Positions 1 through 9,700 of a stretch of DNA of 32,083 bases are shown one piece after another. The notes beneath the pieces are model-generated. The model did no database searches, was not told the origin of the DNA, and saw only the letters and a program-made list of their open reading frames with translations. The stretch lies in the NCBI GenBank assembly GCA_031272155.1, contig JAISUI010000003.1, positions 1 through 32,083 on the forward strand, read 5' to 3'. The position numbers and the translations under genes were made by a program. This DNA is from Tannerella sp. Lineage in GTDB: Bacteria > Bacteroidota > Bacteroidia > Bacteroidales > Tannerellaceae. Numbering within the stretch: position 1 is the first letter of the stretch; every line of letters starts with the position of its first letter.

Positions 1-725
1 GTGAACACATCGGGCAGATATGCCTTTTTGCTTTTCATCAACGGCATCATATAGCCTCCGTCCAACAGTTCGATGACTTTCTCGCCATTGACCTGCACAA
101 CTTCGATGCTGCCTTCTCCGGCATCCCACTGCGTGGGGAACTCGCCCATCTGTTCGTTGGCGAAGTCGTCGGAGAAGATAATCTCGTCGCCCGGCACGAA
201 GTCGCTTTTGGCATAAGCCATTTCGGCGGGGGTGGCGGCTGGGACTTCGGCTGTTGTGGCTGTTGCGCCTGTCGAAGTAGCGTTGTTTGTTGCAGTTGCG
301 GCGGCTGTTCCGGTTGTTGCGCCTGTCGAAGCATCGGGTTGTTTGGCCCCGCATTCGGTGCAGAACTTGCCGGTGTTGCCTTTATGCTTGCATGAGGGGC
401 ATGTCCAGCCGGAGGCGTCGGGTTGTTTGGCGCCGCACTCGGTACAGAACTTGCCCGTGTTGCCTGCATGTTTGCACGAGGGACATGTCCAGCCTTTCGT
501 CTTTTCGGTGGTGGCTTTCTCGTTGTTCTCGTAGGTGTCGGGGTCGGTAGCCTTGTCTATGGCTGAACTGACCGCCTGCTCGGTTTTTTGTTCCGCTTTG
601 CGGACGGCTGTGTTCTTTGCGGCATTTTCGACGGCTTTGCCGAGACGTCTGCCGAACTGCGCCTGCGCTACACTGCATACGAGCAGCAGCGCGAGCGTCA
701 TACATAAAAATTTTACGGTTCTCAT
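1..725 (-). CDS. Exported protein with two tandem zinc-ribbon repeats, followed by a region resembling the N-terminal part of Bacteroidetes OmpA-family proteins; C-terminus beyond the left edge
   Basis: Own translation of the minus strand from ATG at 725: MRTVKFLCMTLALLLVCSVAQAQFGRRLGKAVENAAKN...GWTCPSCKHAGNTGKFCTECGAKQPDASGWTCPSCKHKGNTGKFCTECGAKQPDAS...FVPGDEIIFSDDFANEQMGEFPTQWDAGEGSIEVVQVNGEKVIELLDGGYMMPLMKSKKAYLPDVF. Open to the window edge, so not in the ORF track. Signal peptide and CxxC pairs visible. Confidence 0.85.
   Translation of the reverse strand, partial: MRTVKFLCMTLALLLVCSVAQAQFGRRLGKAVENAAKNTAVRKAEQKTEQAVSSAIDKATDPDTYENNEKATTEKTKGWTCPSCKHAGNTGKFCTECGAKQPDASGWTCPSCKHKGNTGKFCTECGAKQPDASTGATTGTAAATATNNATSTGATATTAEVPAATPAEMAYAKSDFVPGDEIIFSDDFANEQMGEFPTQWDAGEGSIEVVQVNGEKVIELLDGGYMMPLMKSKKAYLPDVF
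327..494 (-). repeat. Two tandem 84-bp (28-aa) zinc-ribbon units
   Basis: gcatcgggttgtttgg... (331) recurs as gcgtcgggttgtttgg... (415), and catgtccagcc ends at both 410 and 494; offset 84 bp. Both units encode GWTCPSCKHxGNTGKFCTECGAKQPDAS. Confidence 0.85.
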
Positions 726-758
726 TTTTACTAAAATTTAAATTGTTTATTAAGGCGA

Positions 759-766
759 CAAATATA
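759..766 (-). promoter_or_regulatory. Bacteroidetes -7 box (TAnnTTTG) for the zinc-ribbon gene
   Basis: Plus-strand CAAATATA = minus TATATTTG, about 35 bp upstream of the ATG at 725. Confidence 0.5.
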
Positions 767-852
767 AAGGGTTTTTTTCTAACAAACAAGCATAATGAAA
801 AAAAATATTGCATAAAGATTAAATTTTTATTCGGCAGACCATTTTATTTAAT

Positions 853-860
853 TAATTTTG
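853..860 (+). promoter_or_regulatory. Bacteroidetes -7 box
   Basis: TAATTTTG, about 30 bp upstream of the ATG at 890. Confidence 0.5.
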
Positions 861-889
861 CAGGCGAATAGGTTTTAAAAAATGACATT

Positions 890-1297
890 ATGAAAAAATT
901 GTACATGGCAGTGATCGCGCTTCTGATGCTGGGAGCGGCGTCCTGCAACGGAGGGAAGAAATGTTGCGAAAACGCATCTTGCGAGGGCAAGGATGTTTCG
1001 GAGGCAGCGCCGGAAAAGAAAGAGAAAGTGGTTGTTGCGCGCGTTTCCGTGAAACCGGAGAAAGAAGCGGATTTTATCAACGTGGCGTCGCAGCTGGTTG
1101 AAAAAACCCGTCAGGAGCCGGGCAATCTTTTTTACACGCTGTATCAATCGCCGGAAAGCAAGTCGGATTTTATCTTTTATGAGATTTATGAAGACGAGGA
1201 TGCTTTCCTGAAACATGCGTCGTCCGATTATTTCGCTGCTTTTTCGGAGGGAATAAAGGATTTGATTGCAAGTGATTTGGTAGTGGAGGAGTATTGA
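890..1297 (+). CDS. Lipoprotein with antibiotic biosynthesis monooxygenase (ABM)-like domain
   Basis: MKKLYMAVIALLMLGAASC lipobox; VVVARVSVKPEKEADFINVASQLVEKTRQEPGNLFYTLYQSPESKSDFIFYEIYEDEDAFLKHASSDYF is a typical ABM/quinol-monooxygenase-like pattern. Confidence 0.85.
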   Translation: MKKLYMAVIALLMLGAASCNGGKKCCENASCEGKDVSEAAPEKKEKVVVARVSVKPEKEADFINVASQLVEKTRQEPGNLFYTLYQSPESKSDFIFYEIYEDEDAFLKHASSDYFAAFSEGIKDLIASDLVVEEY

Positions 1298-1305
1298 CAA
1301 AAAAT

Positions 1306-1348
1306 GAAAGCCGGAGAGGTTGAACAGTTCCTTCCGGCTTTCGTTTTC
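1306..1348 (+). terminator. Rho-independent terminator
   Basis: Perfect 10-bp stem GAAAGCCGGA (1306-1315) / TCCGGCTTTC (1333-1342), followed by GTTTTC; just after the stop at 1297. Confidence 0.75.
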
Positions 1349-1352
1349 AATA

Positions 1353-1386
1353 GCGAAAAAAGGGATTTAAACGTCTCTTTTTCCGC
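1353..1386 (-). terminator. Possible terminator of the convergent rubrerythrin gene
   Basis: Imperfect hairpin GCGAAAAAAGGGA...TCTCTTTTTCCGC lying 3' of the minus-strand stop at 1396. Confidence 0.35.
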
Positions 1387-1395
1387 AGGGTGGTG

Positions 1396-1950
1396 TTATT
1401 TCTTTGCGAAATAACGGTTGTACAGTCCTTCAAAGCCTTTGCCATGGCGGGCTTCATCTTTACACATTTCATGCACGGTGTCATGAATTGCGTCTAAGTT
1501 TTGCTGTTTCGCCAGGGTTGCGATGCGTTTTTTGTCTTCGCAGGCGCCCTGTTCGGCCAACATGCGTTTATAGACGTTGGTTTTGGTATCCCAAACGATT
1601 TCGCCGAGCAGTTCGGCAAAACGTGCGCAATGGTCGGCTTCTTCAAAGGCATATCGTTTGAAGGCTTCGGCTATTTCGGAATATCCTTCCCTGTCGGCCT
1701 GCCGGCTCATTGCAATATACATACCTACTTCCGTCGCTTCGCCCATAAAATGAGCCTGCAATCCATCCCAAATAACTGGGTCAACGCCTTTGGCAACGCC
1801 AAGCACGTGCTCGTCGGCAAAGGTCAGTTTGTCGTCGTCTATCACTTCCTTGAATTTCTCTTTCGGTTGTTTACACATCGGACAAAATTCGGGAGCTTCG
1901 TCCCCTTCATGTACATAACCACATACGGTACAAATAAATTTTTTCTTCAT
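1396..1950 (-). CDS. Rubrerythrin-type protein with N-terminal rubredoxin ('reverse rubrerythrin', NADH peroxidase-like)
   Basis: N-terminal CTVCGY...CPMCKQP rubredoxin knuckles followed by a ferritin-like domain ([29 protein letters not shown]). Confidence 0.9.
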   Translation of the reverse strand: MKKKFICTVCGYVHEGDEAPEFCPMCKQPKEKFKEVIDDDKLTFADEHVLGVAKGVDPVIWDGLQAHFMGEATEVGMYIAMSRQADREGYSEIAEAFKRYAFEEADHCARFAELLGEIVWDTKTNVYKRMLAEQGACEDKKRIATLAKQQNLDAIHDTVHEMCKDEARHGKGFEGLYNRYFAKK

Positions 1951-1971
1951 AACTCGTTTATTTATAATTAA

Positions 1972-2415
1972 TTAATATTTTAATATGGGCTGCGCTTGCG
2001 ACAGCCGTTTTTGTTTTGCACAAAGTTTACACAGGCCTTTGATGTTGATAGAGGTATAGTCCACAATCATTCCCTGCAATTCGGTAAACAGTTCTTCGCG
2101 TCCGCTGAGGGGAATATCAATGATTCTTCCACAGTCCTTGCAACGAAAATGCGCGTGTTTATCTATGACGCCGTCGAAGCGTGCATTCCGGTCATCAATA
2201 CTGATATATAATGCAACGCCTTGGCTCACAAACAGTTTAAGCGTATTGTAAACTGTTGTTCGCGACAAAGTCGGGATGCGCGGCGAAATAGCCGTATAAA
2301 TTTCATCTACTGTCGGATGCGTATGATGATCCAACAAATAATCCATGATGGCCATCCGCTGAAGGGAAGGCCTGATGCCATGTTTTACCAAATATTTTTT
2401 CCTCAATTCCGTCAT
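1972..2415 (-). CDS. Fur-family transcriptional regulator (PerR-like)
   Basis: RPSLQRMAIMDYLLDHHTHPTVDEIY winged helix, TLSRTTVYNTLKLF, HAHFRCKDCGRI and CKLCA cysteine pairs; sits directly upstream of the rubrerythrin. Confidence 0.9.
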   Translation of the reverse strand: MTELRKKYLVKHGIRPSLQRMAIMDYLLDHHTHPTVDEIYTAISPRIPTLSRTTVYNTLKLFVSQGVALYISIDDRNARFDGVIDKHAHFRCKDCGRIIDIPLSGREELFTELQGMIVDYTSINIKGLCKLCAKQKRLSQAQPILKY

Positions 2416-2525
2416 TTTTGTAACAATTACATATTTGTTTCGGGTACAAATATCCGCATAAAAGCCGAAACCGCCAAATAATTTTACAACTTTTTTTGCA
2501 AAAAAATTTTCAACCGGGATTTATA

Positions 2526-3623
2526 TTAGATAATATTGTGTTTTTCCAAAAACAGATCCATCATTTGTTTGGCGGCGATAAACGAGCTGATTTGATGGTC
2601 CAGCACTTTTTGTTCCATCAGTGGCAGTTGTTTTTCGATCTGCGGATGGTGGAAAAACGCATTTTGCAGCATGTCGCGGATGCTTTCATACATCCAGTAT
2701 TTGGCCTGTTCGTTTCGTTTATGTCCGAAATAGCCGTTGGCTTTCGTGAAGCTGATATAATCATCTATCATGTCCCATATTTCCTTGATTCCAAGGCCGT
2801 AGTATCCGGAATAGGTAAGCACTGCCGGCGTCCAGCCCGAATCGGCCGGCGGGAAAAGATGCAGTGCATTCCGGAAATGATTAGCGGCTAAGTTGGCGCG
2901 TTCGATGTTGTCGCCATCGGCTTTATTAATGACGATGCCATCGGCCATTTCCATGATTCCGCGTTTGATGCCCTGCAGTTCGTCGCCCGTACCGGCCAAT
3001 TGGATAAGCAGGAAGAAATCCACCATGGAGTGGACAACGGTTTCGCTTTGCCCCACGCCGACTGTTTCGACGAAGATGGTATCAAATCCGGCGGCTTCGC
3101 ACAGGATGATGGTTTCCCGTGTTTTACGGGCAACTCCCCCCAGTGATCCGGCTGTCGGGGAAGGGCGGATAAAGGCGTTTTTTTCGCGCGACAGGGCTTC
3201 CATCCGCGTTTTATCGCCGAGGATACTGCCTTTGGAGCGTTCGCTGCTGGGGTCAATCGCCAGCACTGCCAAGCGATGCCCCTTTTGCAGGATATACATG
3301 CCAAATGCATCAATGGAGGTGCTTTTGCCGGCGCCCGGCACGCCGGTAATCCCGACCCGCACCGACTGGCCGGTGTGGGGAAGGCAGCGTTCGATGATTT
3401 CCTGCGCCTGCCGCTGGTGGTCGTCCCTGACGCTTTCTATCAGCGTGACGGCGCGGCTGAGCATAGCAATGTCGCCCTTTAAAATGCCTTCGACATAGTC
3501 GGACGTTGTACAGGGTTTCAAGCCGGGAATTTTCTTGAAATACGGATTGACGGACGGTACGTTCTTCACTCCCTTATTTACTTTCAGTCCTTTATATTGC
3601 GCGTCGTTTTCAGGGTGCTCCAT
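2526..3623 (-). CDS. meaB: Methylmalonyl-CoA mutase-associated GTPase MeaB (ArgK family)
   Basis: GITGVPGAGKSTSIDAFG P-loop, AIDPSSERSKGSILGDKTRM, VETVGVGQSE, INKADGDN motifs. Confidence 0.93.
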   Translation of the reverse strand: MEHPENDAQYKGLKVNKGVKNVPSVNPYFKKIPGLKPCTTSDYVEGILKGDIAMLSRAVTLIESVRDDHQRQAQEIIERCLPHTGQSVRVGITGVPGAGKSTSIDAFGMYILQKGHRLAVLAIDPSSERSKGSILGDKTRMEALSREKNAFIRPSPTAGSLGGVARKTRETIILCEAAGFDTIFVETVGVGQSETVVHSMVDFFLLIQLAGTGDELQGIKRGIMEMADGIVINKADGDNIERANLAANHFRNALHLFPPADSGWTPAVLTYSGYYGLGIKEIWDMIDDYISFTKANGYFGHKRNEQAKYWMYESIRDMLQNAFFHHPQIEKQLPLMEQKVLDHQISSFIAAKQMMDLFLEKHNII

Positions 3624-3648
3624 ACATTAATATATATATAAGATGATG

Positions 3649-4806
3649 TCATTGCCGTTCGGCCTTTATGTGGGCCGAATGTACCTGATTGGCCGGATCG
3701 TTGCAAACAACATGAAAATCAGTTGTAAAGGCAGTTCCCGTTTCATTCGGGCGAAGCATGATTTGGACAGTCAGCGCTTCGCCGGCAGGAAGTATTGCCT
3801 TTTGATTCCATCCGCTGACCACCGCCCGCGGGTCGTCGCACGAAAGGCTGTAGAGCGCCAGATCTGTTTTTCCCTTGTTGGTCAGTGTGATTGGACGGGA
3901 AACGGTTTTGATTTTCTTCAATCCGAGAAAACCGCCCTTGCTTTTTATCTTTCCGAAATCCACCGTGTCGGCCGACAGTTCCAGCGCCGGAGCGTCGGCG
4001 CCCTGAAGCGCGCGCAGCGTGGCGCGGTCGTCCACGAAATTGACGGTTACCGGGATCATTTGCGTAGCATTGGCCATTTGGGATGCTCCGGTTGTTTTCC
4101 AGGTAAAGCCGGTCACAAAACGTCCTTTTTCCTGCGGCACTTTGGAGCCGTCGAGTTCAACGCGGAGCCGTTCGGCCTTGCCGCTTTTCAACTGTGCAGG
4201 CGCTTTGATCGTAAGATATTCGGGCGCGTTTTCCACCGACAGGGTCAGGTCTTCGTCGGAAAAGTTGCGTATCCAGATGTCCTGCTTGAGGTGGTCGCCC
4301 AGATTGGCCGTATGAAACAGGAATTTGGCCGCTTCCATCTGGACGGCGCCGATGGTATCGCGGAAAGCCAGGTCAAGTGCGTTTGGTTTGGGAATCACGT
4401 CGCCCGTGATTGTCAGGCGCTGGCGAAGCGTTTTTTCGTTGGTGTAAACGGTAATATTTTTTTTGAAAGGCCCCGGACGGTTACGGGCGTCAAATGTGAC
4501 GGCTATTTGCCCTTCTTTCCCCGGCTCAATGGGCTGTTTCGGCCACTGCGGCTCGGTGCAGCCGCATGATGTCTGCACATGGGAAATGAGGAGCGGCGCC
4601 GTTCCGGTGTTTTTGAATACGAACACATGCGTAGCCAATCCGTCTTCTTCATGAATCAGTCCGAAATCAAAAGTGCGCTCGTCCATCGTAAAGACGGGCG
4701 CATCTTTTCCTTCCGTTTGCTTCGCCTGATTTTGCGCAGCAACCGACTGTATCAATAAAAAAAGCCCGAAAAGACACGTTTTAAAGATACGAGAACCTTT
4801 GAGCAT
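3649..4806 (-). CDS. DUF1573 domain-containing exported protein
   Basis: Signal peptide; FDFGLIHEEDGLATHVFVFKNTGTAPLLISHVQTSCGCTEPQWPKQPIEPGKEGQIAVTFDARNRPGPFKKNITVYTN matches the DUF1573 pattern. Confidence 0.88.
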   Translation of the reverse strand: MLKGSRIFKTCLFGLFLLIQSVAAQNQAKQTEGKDAPVFTMDERTFDFGLIHEEDGLATHVFVFKNTGTAPLLISHVQTSCGCTEPQWPKQPIEPGKEGQIAVTFDARNRPGPFKKNITVYTNEKTLRQRLTITGDVIPKPNALDLAFRDTIGAVQMEAAKFLFHTANLGDHLKQDIWIRNFSDEDLTLSVENAPEYLTIKAPAQLKSGKAERLRVELDGSKVPQEKGRFVTGFTWKTTGASQMANATQMIPVTVNFVDDRATLRALQGADAPALELSADTVDFGKIKSKGGFLGLKKIKTVSRPITLTNKGKTDLALYSLSCDDPRAVVSGWNQKAILPAGEALTVQIMLRPNETGTAFTTDFHVVCNDPANQVHSAHIKAERQ

Positions 4807-4809
4807 TTT

Positions 4810-5205
4810 TTATTGTTGTTTGGGTAGCACGTTTCCCCTGATTGTCAATACATAGCTGCCCTCTTTCCCATTACTGTACACGCTGACGGTTTTTGTAAAC
4901 CTGCCGGGACGTCCGTCCGGGTTGTAAGAAACTTTGATATCGCCGGTTTGTCCCGGGGCTATCGGTTCTTTTGTCCAGTCGGGCGTCGTACAGCCGCACG
5001 AAGCGACCACACGTGTAATCACCAAAGGCATTTCACCGTTGTTCATAACAGTAAAGATATGCGTAGCCAAACCGCCATCTTCCGGAATGTCGCCAAAATC
5101 GTAAGATGCGCTGTCGGTTACTGTAATTGCAGCTTCCCTTTGTTGTGCGGAAGCGACCCCTGTCGTCATTACAACGACCATTAAAACAAATAAAATACGT
5201 TTCAT
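4810..5205 (-). CDS. Short DUF1573 domain-containing exported protein
   Basis: YDFGDIPEDGGLATHIFTVMNNGEMPLVITRVVASCGCTTPDWTKEPIAPGQTGDIKVSYNPDGRPGRFTKTVSVYSNGKEGSYVLTIRG. Start set at internal MKRILFVLMVVVMTTGVASA (track ORF begins at 5217). Confidence 0.9.
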   Translation of the reverse strand: MKRILFVLMVVVMTTGVASAQQREAAITVTDSASYDFGDIPEDGGLATHIFTVMNNGEMPLVITRVVASCGCTTPDWTKEPIAPGQTGDIKVSYNPDGRPGRFTKTVSVYSNGKEGSYVLTIRGNVLPKQQ

Positions 5206-5234
5206 TACTAAATACATTTATGTTAATACGGTTG

Positions 5235-5242
5235 CAAAAGTA
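5235..5242 (-). promoter_or_regulatory. Bacteroidetes -7 box for the DUF1573 operon
   Basis: CAAAAGTA on plus = TACTTTTG on minus, about 30 bp upstream of the start at 5205. Confidence 0.5.
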
Positions 5243-5276
5243 GTCGAATTTTTTTTATGTTGTATCAAAATTCGGT

Positions 5277-5777
5277 TTATTTTTTGCGAATATACGTCAA
5301 AAAGCTGTGAGAATAAGGATTTTTTTCGTCTGCAGGGCATTTCGTACGCCCTGTTTCTTCCCATTCCGAGGCCGTTATTGCGGGAAAATAGTGGTCGGCG
5401 TCGGGAAATTGGGCATGAACCAGTGTCAGGTATAATTTATCGGCAAGCGGCAATGTTTGCCTGTAGATGCTTTCTCCGCCAAGGATAAAAATTTCCTGTT
5501 CCCCGTCGCAAGCCGCCAAGGCTTCTTCTACAGTCCCGCAGATCATGCAGTTTTCATATCGCAGATCGGGATTACGGCTGATTACGATGTTTTTTCTGCC
5601 GGGCAACGCCCCGTTCGGCAGGGAGTCGAAGGTTTTTCGTCCCATGATCACGGTGTGTCCGTTCGTTACGGACTTGAAATATTTCAGGTCGCCGGGCAAA
5701 TGCCAGAGCAATTTCCCGTTTTTGCCGATAGCGCGGCGTTCGTCCGTCGCAACAATAATCGAAATAAGTGGTTTCAT
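5277..5777 (-). CDS. folA: Dihydrofolate reductase
   Basis: MKPLISIIVATDERRAIGKNGKLLWHLPGDLKYFKSVTNGHTVIMGRKTFDSLP...IFILGGESIYRQTLPLADKLYLT; start set at the internal Met (track ORF begins at 5804). Confidence 0.95.
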   Translation of the reverse strand: MKPLISIIVATDERRAIGKNGKLLWHLPGDLKYFKSVTNGHTVIMGRKTFDSLPNGALPGRKNIVISRNPDLRYENCMICGTVEEALAACDGEQEIFILGGESIYRQTLPLADKLYLTLVHAQFPDADHYFPAITASEWEETGRTKCPADEKNPYSHSFLTYIRKK

Positions 5778-5790
5778 CGGCTGCTGTTTT

Positions 5791-6585
5791 TTATACCGCA
5801 ACATCTCCTTTGATATGCGGATACGGATCGTAATTCATAAGTTCAAAATCTTCGTAATGGAAGTCAAAAATGCTTTTCACTTCCGGATTGATGCGCATCT
5901 GTGGGAGGGGTCGCGGGTCGCGGGACAGTTGCAGGCGCACCTGTTCAAGATGATTATTGTAGATATGGGCGTCGCCGAGTGTGTGAACCAAATCGCCTGC
6001 CCGGAGATCGGTAACCTGCGCCATCATCTGCAGCAGCAAAGCGTATGAGGCAATATTAAACGGCACGCCGAGGAAAATGTCGGCGCTGCGCTGGTAGAGT
6101 TGGAGGCTCAACCGTCCTTCGGCCACATAGAACTGAAAAAAGGCATGGCATGGCGGCAGTTTCATCTTCCGAAGGTCGCCTACGTTCCACGAACTGACGA
6201 TGATACGGCGCGAATTGGGATCGGTGCAGATGGTTTGGACGGCTTCGCTTATCTGGTCAATAAAACCGCCTTCGTAGTCAGGCCACGAGCGCCACTGATA
6301 GCCGTAGATATGCCCCAGGTCGCCGTTACCGTCAGCCCATTCGTTCCATATCCTTACGCCGTGATCCCGGAGGTAACGGACATTGGTGTCGCCCTGCAGA
6401 AACCATAACAGTTCATAGATGATGGACTTGAGGTGCAGTTTTTTCGTTGTCAGCAACGGGAATCCGTCGCGCAGGTCAAACCGCATCTGATAGCCGAAAA
6501 TGCTTAGCGTACCCGTACCGGTACGGTCTTCTTTCTGTATGCCGTGTTCAAGCACATGTTCGAGTAAATCCAAATATTGTTTCAT
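5791..6585 (-). CDS. thyA: Thymidylate synthase
   Basis: [38 protein letters not shown]...[48 protein letters not shown]...[13 protein letters not shown]; 13 bp upstream of folA. Confidence 0.97.
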   Translation of the reverse strand: MKQYLDLLEHVLEHGIQKEDRTGTGTLSIFGYQMRFDLRDGFPLLTTKKLHLKSIIYELLWFLQGDTNVRYLRDHGVRIWNEWADGNGDLGHIYGYQWRSWPDYEGGFIDQISEAVQTICTDPNSRRIIVSSWNVGDLRKMKLPPCHAFFQFYVAEGRLSLQLYQRSADIFLGVPFNIASYALLLQMMAQVTDLRAGDLVHTLGDAHIYNNHLEQVRLQLSRDPRPLPQMRINPEVKSIFDFHYEDFELMNYDPYPHIKGDVAV

Positions 6586-6593
6586 AACATCGG

Positions 6594-6601
6594 CAAATGT
6601 A
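6594..6601 (-). promoter_or_regulatory. Bacteroidetes -7 box for thyA-folA
   Basis: CAAATGTA on plus = TACATTTG on minus, just upstream of the thyA start. Confidence 0.45.
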
Positions 6602-6631
6602 CATAAATTTTCGGAATTATGTGCAGACGGA

Positions 6632-6670
6632 CAAAAAACGGAGGCTGCCTCAAAAAGTCAAGGCAGCCTC
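6632..6670 (-). terminator. Rho-independent terminator of the giant surface-protein gene
   Basis: Perfect 10-bp stem GAGGCTGCCT (6641-6650) / AGGCAGCCTC (6661-6670); on the minus strand it is followed by CGTTTTTTG. Confidence 0.75.
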
Positions 6671-6724
6671 TGTTTCCTGTTCTCTTCTCGCGAAGTGAAT
6701 CGGGATGATGTAATAATATAAATG

Positions 6725-9700
6725 CTATCGAATGATCACTTTATGTATGACGTTATCCTTAAGAGTTACTATATATACGCCCCGTCCCAGCGGGATCGCC
6801 GTTACGCCCTCGCCCAGCTTAAGGATTTTAACCAATTGGCCTGCTATTGAATAAATGTTTGCGGTGGTTTCGTGCGCCACGCGGATATAGAGCATGTTCC
6901 CGTGCGCCCATACGTCCGGGCCGGATAGCGTTTCGTTCGCTACTGCTTCCGGGCCGATGTAAATATAGATCGGTTGCGTCTTGACTGCGCGGATCAGGTA
7001 TTGGTACTCGCCGTTTGCATTGAGCGTACCGGGGAGTTCTTCCTGCAGGCCGTCGAAATAGCGGCTTGTTTTCACTGTTAACGGTTTGCCGTCGAATTGG
7101 ATTGTAAATGCAAAATCCTTGCCCCATTCCGTATAGTGCGTGCCGGCGGGCGGCCAGGTCGTCGCACCTGCGACGGACGGGATCCTTATCTCGCGCTGTA
7201 CGCGCGGGTCGCCGGGACTGCCTACGCATAGCAGCACCGTGCCGGGCTGGGTATTAAAGTCCAGCGCCAAGGGCTGTCCGTTTATCTCTTTAGTCTTGAG
7301 TGTCAAAAGGTTCAACATACCTGGCGCAGCGTTCTCATATTTGATGATCGGGTAGCACCCCGGTATGCAATTTTCGCCGTCGCGTTTCTCTATCACCACA
7401 TTCACCGTGCCGCGGGCGATCAGGTCTGTCACATACAGCAGGTCAGCCAGAAGATGTTCTTCGTTTTCGCGATCCATAAAGCCGTCGAGGTCGCCTATCG
7501 AGAAGCGTATCTCGGCGCCCTGATCCAACCGCAGTTGCTGTATGTCCATCCATCCGGCCTGCAACTCGTAACCGGCGCCTTTTTCGCGCAACGATTCATA
7601 GCCCGGCGCCAGGGCGCCCTCCAACTCTACATAGACATCCGAATAGATTGTTCCGAAGCCGCCCAGGCGCGAACTCGTGATTACATCCACCGACGGATCC
7701 TGTGGCCACAGTTCGCTGAAGGGCTGGTTGCACGCGCCGATCGGCTCAAGGTGCAGGTGGCGCGTATAGATGCCTGCATATTCTTTCGTATTCATCTGGA
7801 TTTCCGATACCAGTTCCAATTGACTGTCGTGCGTATGGTCGTCCGAAGCCCAGAACTCTACCTGATGGCGGATGCGCGTCGTGTCGGAGAAAATCTGCGC
7901 GTTGCGATAGCGACTGCCGTGGTAGAAACTGTCCGTGAGGAATGTGACCACCGTATGGTCATACACTACGGAGGGCTGACGTTCGAGCGTGACGGAGTCG
8001 AGGGACGTAATCACCACTGTATCAAGCGGCATGATGGTATCCACGTCCGTCACCTGACCGCGAATCCGGCGCTCGTAAGGATGGCGCCAGCAGTTTGGGT
8101 CTGCCGGGTCTGTGCTTTTGGCGGTGTATTGGATATAGAACGTTTTAGCCCCGGTCTCGCTTGCGCCTACGGAAGTTATGACGGCGCCCGAAAAATTGCT
8201 GTCTTCATACCAACCGCTTGCCGTGTATCCGTTTTTTCTCGGCAGCGCGGGTAATGTTGCGCCTGCACCGTAGGTATAGCCATTCGGCGACAGCATTGTC
8301 AGTTCCGTAGCATCGTCGAAGTATCTGATGCTATAGAGTTCCAGCGTTGCCGTTACTGTTATGGTCAGGTTATCGGCCGGCATGGATCCAAGCGTTGAAG
8401 AATAGCTATATGGGAGTTTGTATCCGGTTGCAAGACCGTCGCCGCTGTATGAAATAGTCGCCCCGTAATAATACGTTCCGCTGCCGGTTGTAGCCGTAAC
8501 GCCCGTACCCGCCGTAACGGTGAGTGCATATTGTTTACGGTCGTAATAGAGTTTCACAACAAGCGAACCGTCGGCAAGAATGGTTGCCGTGGTTGCGAGG
8601 CTGCCGTCCACCGTCGCCTCTTTGTAAGTGATGCCGTTTGTAACCTCCAATGACGAATGTTTCAAATCCGCAAGCGTCAGCAGTGCGCCTGTTGTACCGG
8701 TCAGCCTGCTGTCGTATGCCAAAACATACACGCCGGACGTATTCATCACATAATGTTCGACGTTGTACACTGTGTTAGAGTTTGCCGTGTATTTGACATA
8801 GAATGTTTTATTTCCGGTCTCGCTTGCGCCGATTGTGGTTACGGCAGCGCCCGAAAAATCACTGTGTTCATACCAGCCGCTCGGCGTGTAGCCGATTTTG
8901 GCCGGCAACGCAGGTAATGGCGTACTCACGCCGTAAGTGTAGGTGTTTGGCGACAGCGTTGTCAGTTCCGTAGCGCCGTTGAAGTATTTGATGCCATAGA
9001 CTTCCGGGGTTGCCGTTGCTGTAATTGTCAGGCTATTAGCCGGCATTGTCGCCGGATTCGGCGAATAACCGAACGGAGCAGTATATCCTGTTTTGGCGGT
9101 TGCGCCGGGGCTGATACTTTCGCCGTAGTATTTCAATCCGCTGCCGGTTGTAGTTGCAACGCCCGTGCCCGCTGAAACGGTGAGTGTATATTGTTTACGT
9201 TCGTAATAGAGTTTCACGACCAGCGAACCGTCGGCAAGAATGTTGGCTGTGGTTACGGCGCCGCCGCCCACTTTCGCCTCTTTGTAAACGATGCCGTTTG
9301 GAACTTCGAGCGATGAACGTTTCAAATTCGCAAGCGTCAAAATCGCGTTCGTAGTACCGGTCAGGTTGTCGTCCGCGCCGTCCTTTACATAATTGCCGGA
9401 CGTGTCCATCACCCAATGCTCGACTTTGTACGGCGTGTTTGTGTTTGCCGTCCACTGCGCGGTAAGGGTGACCGTTTCGGGATAAGTATTATTATTCGCA
9501 ACATAAAAGGCATTTGCCAACGTCGCGTAAGTAGGCGAGGCTCCCGCCGAATATAAAGCGTTTGACCCCGGACTGCTTTCGTTATATACTGTATTCTTCC
9601 AATTGTTGAACGTATATCCGACACGATTAGGAAGAGGCAGAACGGTGACAGGGTCTGCAGGATCAGCCACGTTGATAATATCTTCCGTTACTCCATCATT

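Noticed and set aside
382-813. 143-aa minus-strand ORF listed in the track
   Set aside because: Wrong frame over the zinc-ribbon gene; the correct frame has a signal peptide and CxxC motifs and runs off the left edge.
3643-4569. 308-aa plus-strand ORF antisense to DUF1573
   Set aside because: Composition mirrors codon bias of the opposite strand; no recognisable family, and the DUF1573 frame is clearly real.
7454-8254. 266-aa plus-strand ORF antisense to the giant surface gene
   Set aside because: Shadow ORF: no domain-like pattern, fully inside the convincing minus-strand gene.
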